Assembly: GCA_003952965.2 (NCBI GenBank)
Contig: CM025851.1
Location: 31,634,119 to 31,698,118 of the forward strand
Length of the DNA: 64,000 nucleotides
Source: Morella rubra
Lineage: Eukaryota; Streptophyta; Magnoliopsida; Fagales; Myricaceae
Direction: 5' to 3'
Numbering within the stretch: position 1 is the stretch's first letter; each line of letters starts with the position of its first letter. Shown here piece by piece: positions 12,259 through 24,159 of this stretch. The notes beneath the pieces are model-generated. The model saw only the letters and a list, made by a program, of their open reading frames with translations, did not search any database and was not told the DNA's origin. The position numbers and the translations under genes were made by a program.

Positions 12259-15200
12259 TCCCGAGCGGAACTTGTTGGAATTGGTCTGCCCCCACGAAGT
12301 CAAAGAGCCCTGAAGATCGAAACTTTAGGTTAAACCTTCGGAGGACAAAGACAGTTTGAGGGGAGGCGAGGGGAGAGGAGAAAGAGAGAGAAATTTTTAA
12401 CGGGCGGAACAGAGATTGGTACTTTTTGTTTTTTTTTTTCTCTCTAAGGAACAGAGACTGGTACTTGTAATGTAAGAAAGTGTACTAGCTTTTATCCACA
12501 ACGATTTTTCAGTCTGGTTTCGACGTTTCGTAGGTGTTTTGCTTTATCCCTTATACTAAAAGAAATTGACCAGAAACAATTACGCGTCGTCCTACTTCTT
12601 TGTCAGCGCCAGCCAGGCAGCCAAGTCGGCACGCCACGGTTAGATAGATGCACGTGTTATTACGCCGCCAGATCTATTTATGTTCTGTGCTCGTGTGAAC
12701 CTGATCTTTGACTTTCTGTCCGACTGGCGTCTTCTGCAGCTTCGCTTCCATCTTTAGGCCCCGGTAATTGGTGAAAAAAAAACAAACCACCGGGTTGGAC
12801 TTTAACCAGCCCGATTAAGCAAATATTACAGCCCATGGGCCGTGATTGTCCAAGTAATAATATATGGTCTTGTGTAATCTTAAGAGAAAAGGATGTTTGC
12901 GTCTTGTCCCTTCGGATAGGAGCAATGTCATTATCCTCGCCGATGAAAATGAAGTTGAAATTTTGGCAAAATAATAAATGAAACGATAAGCTTTACTAAT
13001 ATTATTTAAGAGACCAATTCACAACGGCTATGTATTGTAGACATGATGCTAAACCAATAAATTAGTAACATAAATCATGGAAGGGTCTTCCCTTGATAAC
13101 TTAGTGACGAATTCATAGCAAAAGTTTATAATATTATGGAAAAGAAATAAACACTTCACTGCCACTTTTCACACGCAGGTTGGACCAGCTGGAAATTATA
13201 CGTTTCATAACAGTTGGTAATATTCTAAATTCTGTTAGATATTCAGGTTCCCAAAGTCCCTAAAGTATATCCCAGATAATTATTATTTTCTAACATAGGT
13301 GCACCACAATTTTTTTGTTAGACAAATCCGATTCAACTAAAAGACATACTTATTAAGAGCAACTGCAATAAACTTTAGGCATTGAAAATAGTACACCACA
13401 TTTTGATAATTATTATTAAATTTGGTTTAACAGAAAATTCTAAACACCAAAACCTACACAGAACAATTTAATTATTATAATATTATACCCCTAAACTTTC
13501 AATTAGTTTTATACTACACCTATTATTGCCATTTTAAAACGCAAAATAACAAAACCACCTTTAGGTCTCGTCTCATAACTCAAAAGAAAAACAACCCAAG
13601 ACCAATAGGAAACTACCCGAAATGTGACGCGTGCAACTTTCGCGACGACTAATGCAAATTGCAAGGAGCAATTGGTAACAATTATATTAAAATACTAGCT
13701 TAGAAAAAAAATTATATTAAAAGACTAGTGGATAATATGACGAAAGCTGAACCCTGGTAATCATTGTTTGGAAAAAGGCTGTTAGTTTCGGAATGTAAAA
13801 TGTGATTTCTTTTGTAAATAAGCTCCTCTAGGGAAAGTCTTTTTTCCAATCATTGTTACCCAGGGTTCAGCTTTCGTCATATTATCCACTAGTCTTTTAA
13901 TATAATTTTTTTTCTAAGCTAGTATTTTAATATAATTGTTACCAATTGCTCCTTGCAATTTGCATTAGTCGTCGCGAAAGTTGCACGCGTCACATTTCGG
14001 GTAGTTTCCTATTGGTCTTGGGTTGTTTTTCTTTTGAGTTATGAGACGAGACCTAAAGGTGGTTTTGTTATTTTGCGTTTTAAAATGGCAATAATAGGTG
14101 TAGTATAAAACTAATTGAAAGTTTAGGGGTATAATATTATAATAATTAAATTGTTCTGTGTAGGTTTTGGTGTTTAGAATTTTCTGTTAAACCAAATTTA
14201 ATAATAATTATCAAAATGTGGTGTACTATTTTCAATGCCTAAAGTTTATTGCAGTTGCTCTTAATAAGTATGTCTTTTAGTTGAATCGGATTTGTCTAAC
14301 AAAAAAATTGTGGTGCACCTATGTTAGAAAATAATAATTATCTGGGATATACTTTAGGGACTTTGGGAACCTGAATATCTAACAGAATTTAGAATATTAC
14401 CAACTGTTATGAAACGTATAATTTCCAGCTGGTCCAACCTGCGTGTGAAAAGTGGCAGTGAAGTGTTTATTTCTTTTCCATAATATTATAAACTTTTGCT
14501 ATGAATTCGTCACTAAGTTATCAAGGGAAGACCCTTCCATGATTTATGTTACTAATTTATTGGTTTAGCATCATGTCTACAATACATAGCCGTTGTGAAT
14601 TGGTCTCTTAAATAATATTAGTAAAGCTTATCGTTTCATTTATTATTTTGCCAAAATTTCAACTTCATTTTCATCGGCGAGGATAATGACATTGCTCCTA
14701 TCCGAAGGGACAAGACGCAAACATCCTTTTCTCTTAAGATTACACAAGACCATATATTATTACTTGGACAATCACGGCCCATGGGCTGTAATATTTGCTT
14801 AATCGGGCTGGTTAAAGTCCAACCCGGTGGTTTGTTTTTTTTTCACCAATTACCGGGGCCTAAAGATGGAAGCGAAGCTGCAGAAGACGCCAGTCGGACA
14901 GAAAGTCAAAGATCAGGTTCACACGAGCACAGAACATAAATAGATCTGGCGGCGTAATAACACGTGCATCTATCTAACCGTGGCGTGCCGACTTGGCTGC
15001 CTGGCTGGCGCTGACAAAGAAGTAGGACGACGCGTAATTGTTTCTGGTCAATTTCTTTTAGTATAAGGGATAAAGCAAAACACCTACGAAACGTCGAAAC
15101 CAGACTGAAAAATCGTTGTGGATAAAAGCTAGTACACTTTCTTACATTACAAGTACCAGTCTCTGTTCCTTAGAGAGAAAAAAAAAAAAAAAGTACCAAT

Positions 15201-15356
15201 CTCTGTTCCGCCCGTTAAAAATTTCTCTCTCTTTCTCCTCTCCCCTCGCCTCCCCTCAAACTGTCTTTGTCCTCCGAAGGTTTAACCTAAAGTTTCGATC
15301 TTCAGGGCTCTTTGACTTCGTGGGGGCAGACCAATTCCAACAAGTTCCGCTCGGGA
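12259..15356. promoter_or_regulatory. Shared upstream region of head-to-head DUF569 genes, spanning the palindrome centre
   Basis: The two DUF569 start codons lie 3.1 kb apart, pointing away from each other, with mirror-image upstream DNA of about 1.5 kb each. Just before each ATG is a CT-rich leader (sense strand, about 15222-15275 and its mirror 12341-12393), typical of plant 5' UTRs. I see no other gene here. Confidence 0.6.
13758..13859. other. Spacer at the centre of the palindrome
   Basis: About 102 bases separate the two arms. Strict complementarity stops at CCCTGG (left, ending 13757) and CCAGGG (right, starting 13860). The outer 25 or so bases on each side still match imperfectly, leaving a unique loop of roughly 55 bases around 13781-13835. 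In the imperfect part the left reads TCATTG where the inverted right arm reads CAATGA, a six-base flip. No gene is seen here. Confidence 0.85.
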
Positions 15357-16655
15357 ATGGAGCTCTTTCACAACGCGAAGGCGGTGCGCCTCCGTAGCCA
15401 CCACGACAAGTACCTCGTGGCCGAGGAAGACGAGGAGTCTGTCACCCAAGATCGAAACGGATCCGCCAAGAACGCCCGCTGGACCGTCGAGTTTGTGCCG
15501 GACTCCCAGAACTTCATCCGCCTCAAGAGCTGCTACAACAAGTACCTCACCGCCTCCAACCAGCCCTTCTTGCTCGGCATGACCGGTCGCAAAGTGACCC
15601 AGTCTCAGCCTCGGAGGCCGGACTCCTCCGTCGAATGGGAGCCCATCAGAGAAGGGACACAGACCAAGGTCAAGACCCGGTACGGCAACTTCTTGAGGGC
15701 CAACGGTGGAGTGCCGCCTTGGCGGAACTCGATCACCCATGATGTTCCTCATAGAACTGCCACCCAGGATTGGATACTTTGGGATGTCGATATCGTTGAG
15801 ATTCAGGTTCAGTCTCCGGGGCATAAACCTTCCGCCACAGAACCATTTGCCCATTCGGACTCTTTGAATTTCGGTTCGGGATCTCCACGTTCCATTTCCT
15901 CCAAATCCGAAAATTTTGCGAGACAAGAGGTGTGAGATTTTCGCAATACCCTAAAGGCTCTCTTTCCGGGTTGATTTTGCGATTCCCTTTTAACGTTTTG
16001 TGTATGATTTTGCAGTCTAATGCTTCTAATGTGAGTTCGCCACGCAAGTCGGATGGGAGGACTATATACTACCATGTGGCTGATGAGAACGGTGATGTGG
16101 ACGATGAAGTTGTGGAGGGGTACTTTTTCACTTTTAAGGGGAGTGGGGTTGATGAATTGACTCGTAAATTGGAGGAAGCAACGGGATTGGCGGATATCAT
16201 TGTGTGTCATCGCAGTCCCTTGAATGGAAAGCTTTGTCCCCTTCACTTGCAGCTGCCTCCAAACAATGTGACTATGCATATCGTGGTGGTTTTATCGTCT
16301 TCAAAACGTAAGTTTTTATCTTGAGTTGGTTCAATTATTTCCTGAATTCCAAGTCAATTTTGTGATAGAACTTTTGATAGATCCCAAAGTGATCTTCTTC
16401 CTGATTAATTATATAGATTAAGTTCTCAGTTTGTGCTAAATAGAAATGATAAATAGATTAGTAAATATGCTCTGCTTCACATTGTGCCTAAATGTGCTTT
16501 GTTTGTCTTTTGTGAAGTCAGTGAAAATACTTCAAAAGGTTTACCTTACAATTTGCTTCCCAGAGCATAGCGATGGCACTTTTATGCTCCATTTGGTTGA
16601 CAAGAAGATAGCAGGAATAGGATCAAACATAGCATCGAAAGATAGACGGGCTTGA
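15357..16655 (+). CDS. DUF569 / actin-cross-linking-like protein, right copy
   Basis: Exons 15357-15929, 16016-16307 and 16564-16655 encode the same 318 residues as the left copy. The first intron follows GAG with donor GTGTGA and is only 86 bases, phase 0. The second follows AAAAC with donor GTAAGT, phase 1, and ends TTCCCAG. The copy points away from its twin and converges on CRR28. In Arabidopsis, as I recall, the DUF569 gene AT1G59710 also neighbours CRR28, supporting this arm as the ancestral arrangement. Confidence 0.86.
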
Positions 16656-18948
16656 GCGGATAATCTGTAATCTTCTTTTCAGTGCGCTTAGGTCTGGTAG
16701 TCAGTTAACAGTTGCACACTATAGAGATGCGTATTAGGGCTGTATTATTGTGTGCTGCCTGTTAGAGAACATAATAAAGATTTGATGAGCTGGCAAGGAT
16801 TTTGGATATGGGTTACTTAGCTTGAGTAATTTCCAGTCTTTATAAGGGAGTGCTTTTGTGGAAAGATGATCATCACCATGTGACCTATTTGTATAGCCTC
16901 TTATCCTGTGATTGGTACCTGAAGTTTTGTTACTTTTCTTTTCCCTAGTCTATATTTGAAAGGAGTCCTTCGACATCTAGCAAAAGATGGAAAAGCCCGT
17001 ATGTGAGAAATATATGGTTGGTTTTATGTAAATTTTATGGATTAAATACACTTTGCCCCCCTTATCTTTGGGTCGTTTACACTTTGCACCCGATGTATTA
17101 TTTTTGAGACATTGGACCCATAAAGTTACACATTTTTTCAATTTGGACCCTTACCTAAATTGTCCGTCAATTTAGGCGGATTCCGTCAAAAATTTTACAC
17201 ATTGCCCCTTATCTTTGAGGGTATTTACACATTGTACCCCACGTTTTGACGGAATCCATCTAAATTAACAGGCAATTTGGGTACGGAGTCCAAATTGAAA
17301 AAAATGTGTAAGTTAAGGAGTGAGTTCATTGAAGGCTCAGTAATCATAAGGCAATGACAAATTGCCTACTGCTATTTTGGGAACAATGTACTCAAAGATC
17401 AGCGAGATGAATATATATGAGGACTACTAATCATCTTTTTCATTCATTTTCACTGTTGGCTACAAGGTTGTAGGCAGCTCAATCTGTTCTTGTTATTGTT
17501 GTATCGCCATTGCTCATGTCCATTTCTTATTATCTTTTTGCCTTGCCTTTTCCTTTTTTAAAATTATGTATTCTGCTTCCTCAGTGGCGAAGGACTTTGT
17601 AAAAGGAGGTTTGTTGTAAGGAGCATCGAGTGGAACGTTACAGTTTTTCAAGAATATCAATGGACAACTGTTCTGTACTTTCTGATTTAGGCCTGTTCCT
17701 GTTCGTATGCCACCTCAAAGCATTCTGGAGTGAAGTCTAGTATGTTGGCGTGATGTGTTAATACAGATTGTATACAGTCAAATGGAGAGAACTAAAAGCA
17801 CATGTTCATATTTGCTGTGATGGAGAGTCGTAAGGACGCCAAGGCCTTGCAATTTGCCTCTTCTTGGAAGCTGTTTGACGATACTTATCGTATTAGGTCG
17901 AGCAGAGATTATGATGTAAAATTCAGCACACTTTTTCTGCTTTTGAGTTGCTTTATTTTTGACAGTTTTATACCTCCTGCTGCAGCTGCTTCTAGTTTCT
18001 CTTCCCAAGGCTTGAAAAATAATTTTTTTGGTAAAGATATTGGCAGTGTTGTCTAGTATTTGAACGTCTAATAAGACCCTACATTCCAATTTTTGTGTCA
18101 AATTTTGCGATCATGATCTGTTTATTTAACGTACGTATTAACTTGAATGGACGTGGTAATGATTTAACGTATTCTGAGGTCGAATTCTGATACACGATTT
18201 GTTCTGAAAGGAGCAATCAAGGCAGTCAATGATATAGCTGCATTTGACAACATTGCATCACACAGAAGAGAGAGCATGTGCATCTGGCAGCCAGATTATA
18301 ATTTGCATTCTGCCGTGAGTAGTTCAAAATCTCTACTCTATAATTTCAATTCTTCTCACAGAAAGAGAAGAGAGTTATGGCAGGCGCGGAGGAAGGATTT
18401 GTTGCATTTATATATGTGGGTTACGACAGTGGAAAGCCGCCCAACTTGCCGAAGTTGACTAATGCCAGATGGTCGAGCAAAGCCATGGTAAACTCATCTT
18501 ACTCTGATAATTCGGAGAAGCAACTCGTTAGCAGGATAAGCTGGCAGGCATACTGGCTTCAATATGTTGCCAAATGGGACTGATCTCATCGCATTCTACG
18601 ATCTGCGACCGTCAGAATCTATACCTCACATTTGAGTTAATACCAACAAAAGAATCTTTCTTTTTTTTTTTCAACAGAAGAATCCGATGCGACTATTTTA
18701 TCTTTTACTGCTTTCTCTCTTTTCTTTTGAGGTCATCTTCACTTTGTAACCCAAACTATGGGGTAATACCAAATAGGTCCATTTTTTGTCAGGCTGAGGC
18801 ACATGAAACTTCCTTTCCTTGCTAATCTATTTATGTAGCAGGAATGTTATGCATACAAGGCACTCTGCTCTCGCTATAAACGCAGATCTCCAATTCTTTG
18901 ACATCGTACATCTTAATGAGAGATAAATCTCCATGAAAGGGAAAACCA
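16656..18948. other. Region between convergent DUF569 and CRR28, right arm
   Basis: Mirror of 8670-10959. It contains the foldback element at 17047-17315 and the two small unrecognised plus-strand frames at 17802-18056 and 18377-18583. A further open stretch at about 18190-18309 ends at a plausible splice donor (GCC then GTGAGT) ahead of a CACAG acceptor near 18361, so a short spliced transcript is conceivable. No homology is recognised. Confidence 0.55.
17047..17315. repeat. Foldback repeat element, right-arm copy
   Basis: Mirror of 10301-10569. Inverted arms lie at about 17126-17190 and 17247-17314. A few substitutions separate the copies, for example GGGGTACAATG versus CGTGGGGTACAATG in the middle. 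Confidence 0.55.
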
Positions 18949-20964
18949 TCACCAATAATCCAGGCAAGAACAGGTTCCATCTTTAAAATGATGGAAACGA
19001 GCACGATCTCTCACAATAATCTCCACGTTATAGATTCTAGAGATTAATTTGGTAACCTTGTGGCAGTCATTACATACCCGAAGATTCTTAAATACACGTA
19101 TCGGCATGCCCGGTTTCAAGCTCAAAAGCCCAAAAGCGATGGCAAGTCTCTCACTATGCACCCTAAGAGCAAGTCGTTTCTTATCACTGACCTCATCAAC
19201 CATTGATGCTTGTGAAATGTCAGGTACGTGCCCTACTGATTCTAGTCTTTCTTCAATCACATCCAAAACCCGATAAATTTCTTCTCTTTGAGGATGAGAT
19301 GTGTCCCCAGCAAAAAATTCGTGGGAAGTACCATCTATCTCAATTGAACTACAGCCAGGCTCTTTTGCTACACCCTTATCAGTCATCAATTTCCTAACCA
19401 ATCCAACGTCATCCCACCGCCTGGCAGATGCATAGACTCTGGACAAAAGCACATAAACACCACTACAATGATCTCCTCCTGATTCCAGGACCTGTGAGGC
19501 CATTTCTTCACTAAGCTCTACACCTGCATTATTCTTGCAACAAGCATCAAGAAGACTCCTCCAAATTACAACATCAGGTTTAATGGGCATATTGGACACC
19601 AAGCTCAAAGCTTCATCAATGAGCCCTGCACGAGCAAGGAGATCTACAAGGCATCCGTAGTGCTCTAATCGGGGTTCAATCTTGTACTCAGTTATCATCA
19701 TATCAAAATACTTTTGGCCCTCTCTTACAAGGCCCCTGTGGTTGCATGCACTCAAAACCCCCACAAATGTGATAGAATCAGGCACAAGCCTCTCTCGTCT
19801 GACCATACGGACAAAATACTCCAATGCAGCCTCAGACTTCCCATGCATTGCCAACCCCAAAATCATTAAATTCCATGAATTTGCATCACGTATAGCCATT
19901 CTCTCAAACACTTGCCGAGCAATTTCCTCTGATCCACATTTGCAGTACATATCCACCAAGCAATTGTTCACCAAAACATCACCAACCGTATCGGCACCAC
20001 ACTTTCTCAACACCCAAGCGTGAGCCCACATCCCCAAAGACACAGCCCCCAGACCAGCACAGGCACTAACGACACTCTGCATCGTATACCCGTCAGGCAC
20101 AAAGATGTTCTGCATCTCGCGAAATAGTTTCAAGGCAATATCAAACTCACCTAGTAGGACATGAGCATCAATTATTACATTCCAGGAAACAACATTCCTT
20201 TCCGGCATCCTTTCAAATATTTTCAGCGCTATATCCAGACAGTCACAAGTACCATACAAATGAATCAAACTGTTGTTAACATACACATCCGAATCATAGC
20301 CAAGTTTCAAAACCTGGGCATGCACCTGTCTCCCTTCAAACAGAGCATACAAATACGCGCAAGCTTTTAAAACAAACGGAAACGTATGCTTGTCTGGCAT
20401 GACGGTTCCCTCTTCCAACAGTCTATAGTACAGCTGTATGGCGTCCTCTCTGCGTTCAAAGCTTCGCGCACACGCCATTATGAGAGTGTTCCACATAAAG
20501 GAATTGGAGTTCTCAATCTGATCGAAAACCCGCCACGCGTAGTCTATGTCAGCTAGAGACGAAGAGCGTAGAATTCGGCTAAAGAGAAAGAGGGCATGTG
20601 GGTCGTGGGTCGAGGTGGTACGGAGCGCGCGGGCATGGATTTGTTTGAGCCGATACATGTCCGTACATTCATTGAGCAACAGGAGGAGACGGCTGTGACC
20701 GTGACGGTTAGCTGAGTAGCCGTTGAGGTTGGGTGTGAAAGCAGGCGTAATGTGAGGGGGTGGGCTTGGTGAAACTGTCAGAACCATCGTCACATTCACA
20801 GGATTGCTGTCGTAAATAGCGGATAAGGACGGCGTTTCTACGAACGACCTGCGTTTATTCAGATCAGATTCTTCGAGGCTAGAGCTGAAGCCCACGAATT
20901 CCTTTTCGGGCAAATTTCTCCCCCTGGCCTCTGCAATGGAAACGAAACGCAGGGACAGCATCAT
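18949..20964 (-). CDS. CRR28: DYW-class PPR protein, CRR28, right copy
   Basis: Same 671-residue intronless gene as at 6654-8669. The only amino-acid difference I see is residue 636, Lys here (codon at 19059-19057) against Glu in the left copy. It directly follows the zinc-binding CNDCH of the DYW domain. Arabidopsis CRR28 has Glu at this place as I recall it, so Lys is the derived state. The position varies among DYW proteins, so loss of function is not implied. The gene lies between DUF569 and DnaJ. Confidence 0.93.
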   Translation of the reverse strand: MMLSLRFVSIAEARGRNLPEKEFVGFSSSLEESDLNKRRSFVETPSLSAIYDSNPVNVTMVLTVSPSPPPHITPAFTPNLNGYSANRHGHSRLLLLLNECTDMYRLKQIHARALRTTSTHDPHALFLFSRILRSSSLADIDYAWRVFDQIENSNSFMWNTLIMACARSFERREDAIQLYYRLLEEGTVMPDKHTFPFVLKACAYLYALFEGRQVHAQVLKLGYDSDVYVNNSLIHLYGTCDCLDIALKIFERMPERNVVSWNVIIDAHVLLGEFDIALKLFREMQNIFVPDGYTMQSVVSACAGLGAVSLGMWAHAWVLRKCGADTVGDVLVNNCLVDMYCKCGSEEIARQVFERMAIRDANSWNLMILGLAMHGKSEAALEYFVRMVRRERLVPDSITFVGVLSACNHRGLVREGQKYFDMMITEYKIEPRLEHYGCLVDLLARAGLIDEALSLVSNMPIKPDVVIWRSLLDACCKNNAGVELSEEMASQVLESGGDHCSGVYVLLSRVYASARRWDDVGLVRKLMTDKGVAKEPGCSSIEIDGTSHEFFAGDTSHPQREEIYRVLDVIEERLESVGHVPDISQASMVDEVSDKKRLALRVHSERLAIAFGLLSLKPGMPIRVFKNLRVCNDCHKVTKLISRIYNVEIIVRDRARFHHFKDGTCSCLDYW

Positions 20965-22693
20965 GTGGCTCCAAGAAACGACAGCCCTTTATCTACAGGC
21001 GCAGTCTTACGGAACGATCTGCCGTATACTAATCGACGTGTAGTTTAGAACGAACAAAAACATCCAATTCCAACTCCGTATAATAATGTGAGAGCATCAT
21101 GTTGACGCGGATCTCTTTTAAATACGATACAAAATAAAATTTTAAACTAAATATTCAGACTTACTATTTACGATAAAAGTGTAGCAAATTTCAAGTACAT
21201 AATACAATAATAACATATTCTTTCACAAAATCAAGTTCATAGATAAATCTTGAGCATAAAACTGTTTTGGGACCTTAATATAAAAATTATTTCACAAAAA
21301 GAAAGTTTAACTTATAAAATATTAACGAGAGAGGACAAAAAGTCACCAAAATTTTGACGCAAGTATCTTTTTTTTTTTTTTTTTGTTCAACTTGTCGAAT
21401 ATGCAATTTGAGAGCATAAACAAGTTAGAATCTTGTTAATGCAATTAACGGTGATCTCCAACCAATCCGGAATCTCAAGTACGGTTTGAATGATCCCCAA
21501 TTTCTTAGACCTCCTCAATTCTGTCAAAAAAAAGAGAGGCGGCTTTCGAACCCTTGGGAACGCTCTAATGCTTCGTTTTTTTTTACTAGAACTTTCTTAC
21601 CTTTTCCTTTTCTCTCCAGCTTTCTTTTATAATTTTTACTGTTACCCTTTTTTTTTTTCTCTATTTTCGACAACCTTCGAGGTTCTATTTTTGATCTTCT
21701 TAGTGCACGTGGGACTCAAGTGGTTTCATCGAATCCCAGTAGAGCCGTGATGGTTCAACCTAGCGTTTCATAGTCCAATAGAGCTTCGTACTTACATTTA
21801 ATGATGTAACCTAAAAGCTCAATGTTTGTCTAATTATTGCCTTCAGGCCCAACCCCTTCATGTGGGATGGGCTGTTGGTGTTACGGTTGTCCTTTTTTCC
21901 TGTTTATGGATCTAATGCGATTTTCATCCTCATCAAGTCTCATAGTTTAATCCAAACTTATATGCTTAAACTTTACCTCAAAATATAAAAAAAGTGGAAC
22001 ATTAATTTTACCTTAAAAAAAGTGTAGATCTTTTTACCCAAATTATTCACCATAAATATTTTAGTTAAAAAAAAAATAGGTCCATTTCCACACAAACTTA
22101 CAGATAGGGAAGACATTCTTTTAAGAGTTTGTAATGTACTTTTGGACTAATAGAAAATGCACAACTACAAGCATCCGTGAAAACATCGAATCAAGTTCCA
22201 ACGCTAAGGAACTAGATAGATCTAAATTTTATAATCGAATTTTCATTCCATCATTAAGTTTGTTGTCTAGGACAAAATATACAAATATTGAAATAACATT
22301 TCAAAATAATTTAGAATATTTTTTTAGATTTTCTCTCAAATATCTTCGTAATATTTTTGGTTTAATGAAGCTATTTGCTTATAAAATTAAAATTAAAAAA
22401 AAAACGATGAAGACATGAAAACGGCTTAAAGGACGATAGATTGGTTGATCTGGCCTGAATAATTCATAGACAGTGTGATCATTTGGTTAATGTGGTACCA
22501 GATTGAATGAATTAGTCTTTGGCGTCACTAAAAACGCGGCGTAGAGGTCTTTTGGTTTATTTATCCCTCTCTTACTCTAACAGAAAAATGCTGACTTGTC
22601 ATTTTAAATAAATTAGATCTGCTTATTGAGCGACAAGTGTTCACTTTGCTGAATGGATATGCATGATCAACCTGATTATTGTACAACTCCTCC

Positions 22694-23550
22694 CAGTAAC
22701 CAGGATTTTAGTTAAGGGGGGCAAATTCTTAAGGCAAAATCAAAATTTTTTTTTAATGCAAAATCACTAAAAATAAAAATAAAAAATTAAAATGTGAGAG
22801 ATGGCAATTGGATCTTACGAGACTGCATCTTCTGAAAATGTTACAAAATGGCTTCGTTCTTAATAGTTCAAAAATTTCTCTCGACGTATACTACCATATA
22901 TCATTCATCCAGTCATCTCTTATCTTATTACACAGTCAGTCTTGATAATTTTCATCGTAAAGAACACTCAGTCGCAACGGGTAAAATCTGAGGATTCATT
23001 TCTTTTTGTTTGTCACTAGGCAAATCGATTGAATATAGTATGTCCATTCAAATCAACATATTTTTTTACAAGACACAGTCACATGAAAATATACAAAAAA
23101 ACACCAAACAGAGACAAATTCGAGAGGAAGAAAGAGAGATTCTATTACTCATTTAGATTTAACCCACCCCTCTGTCTCATACAATGCCACATAAATAAGC
23201 AAAATCAACAAATAGAAAGTAGTCAAAAAAAACACAAACAGCCTTTACAAACCCCCCCCCCCCCCACTTAAAAAAAATATAGAAATTTATATTCCAGCAT
23301 TTAGAGTAGTATGAAGTATAGAAAACACTAACAGCCTTTACACGAACAGTCCAACTCCTTTTTCACGCTTCCTGGTTCGTTCTAAATACTCTTCCAAATC
23401 AAAAAAGGAGCTGGGCTTAAGAAAAGGGCTGGGCTTAAGGGGGGCAGGCCTGGCCTACTTGAGGACAAAAATATTTTAAAAAAAAAACCAAAAAAAAAAT
23501 TCCTTTAAACTTTCAGAACAGAGGGGGGTACCCATGTCGTTCCGCCACTG
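22694..23550. mobile_element. Non-autonomous hAT-type transposon, both ends present
   Basis: An 857-base element is bracketed by perfect 8-base direct repeats ACTCCTCC at 22686-22693 and 23551-23558, the hAT superfamily length. One end begins CAGTAACCAGGATTTT with a GGGGGG tract. The other, read inward, begins CAGTGGCGGAACGACATGGG and also reaches a G/C tract. The terminal inverted repeats are therefore decayed. No transposase is encoded. The interior is A-rich with a poly-C run. The left arm keeps only one end (4767-4970). Confidence 0.8.
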
Positions 23551-23762
23551 ACTCCTCCAAAGTCACTTGAATTTTTTAAGTTGAAGTGGCATCAACTTTA
23601 ATGAGTAGTATATTTATTAAGTTGACAAGTCATGTCCACTTAACGTAACAGTCGCACGTCACTTGATAAATGGGTTTGATGTGTCTAAAAATAATAAATT
23701 AGCGTAGTGCGTTAGGAAAGAGACGAAGAGATTTATGTGTCTTACGGACTAAATAGTTTAAA

Positions 23763-24159
23763 GGGAAAATATATTTTTCATCCATAGATTTTTTAGGTAG
23801 GGACGTGTTATACTTCAAATTATTATTTAAGATATTGTATATTTAAATTTTAATGTTAGATACTTTAACCCCAAATTACCTACTTTGATACATTACATCC
23901 TCTAACTATTAAATTAATAAAACACTTTACACTATTATTTGACAATAATACTCTTGAAAAATTAATAAATTGACAACAATATTTTCAATATATGCAAAAT
24001 AGGTCAATGATATTATCGTCATTTTAGTCTGAAAAATTTGAAAATGGTGCAAAATGTCAAAAATTGGTAATTAGAGAGTGCAATGTGTCAAAATTAGTAG
24101 TTTAAGGTGCAAAGTGTAAAAACTATGATAATCTATGTGTGAAAAGTATATTTTTCCCA
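23763..24159. mobile_element. Mutator-type MITE, right-arm copy
   Basis: A 397-base counterpart of 4182-4554 with flanks TAGTTTAAA (23754-23762) and TAATTTAAA (24160-24168), so the same insertion. Unlike the genes, this copy differs from its left partner at many positions and by about 24 bases in length, mostly in the half nearer the hAT element. Confidence 0.75.

Larger units (their letters stand above)
1..13757 (+). repeat. Left arm of a giant inverted repeat
   Basis: The whole stretch reappears as its reverse complement at 13860-28335. Paired positions sum to about 27615 near the centre (12303 with 15312), 27618 in CRR28 (6654 with 20964) and 28336 in the DnaJ gene (2588 with 25748). The jump of about 720 between CRR28 and DnaJ reflects transposon sequence present only in the right arm. 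Base 1 pairs with 28335, so the true outer end of this arm lies outside the window. The arm holds one copy each of DnaJ (minus), CRR28 (plus) and DUF569 (minus). Confidence 0.97.

Noticed and set aside
12258-12303. Longer N-terminus for DUF569 (46 bases of open frame before MELF)
   Set aside because: There is no ATG in that extension, and the conserved domain starts exactly at MELF.
18190-18583. A small spliced gene between DUF569 and CRR28 (mirror at 9033-9430)
   Set aside because: Plausible splice signals, but no recognisable homology, and conservation between the arms is uninformative because the arms are so similar.
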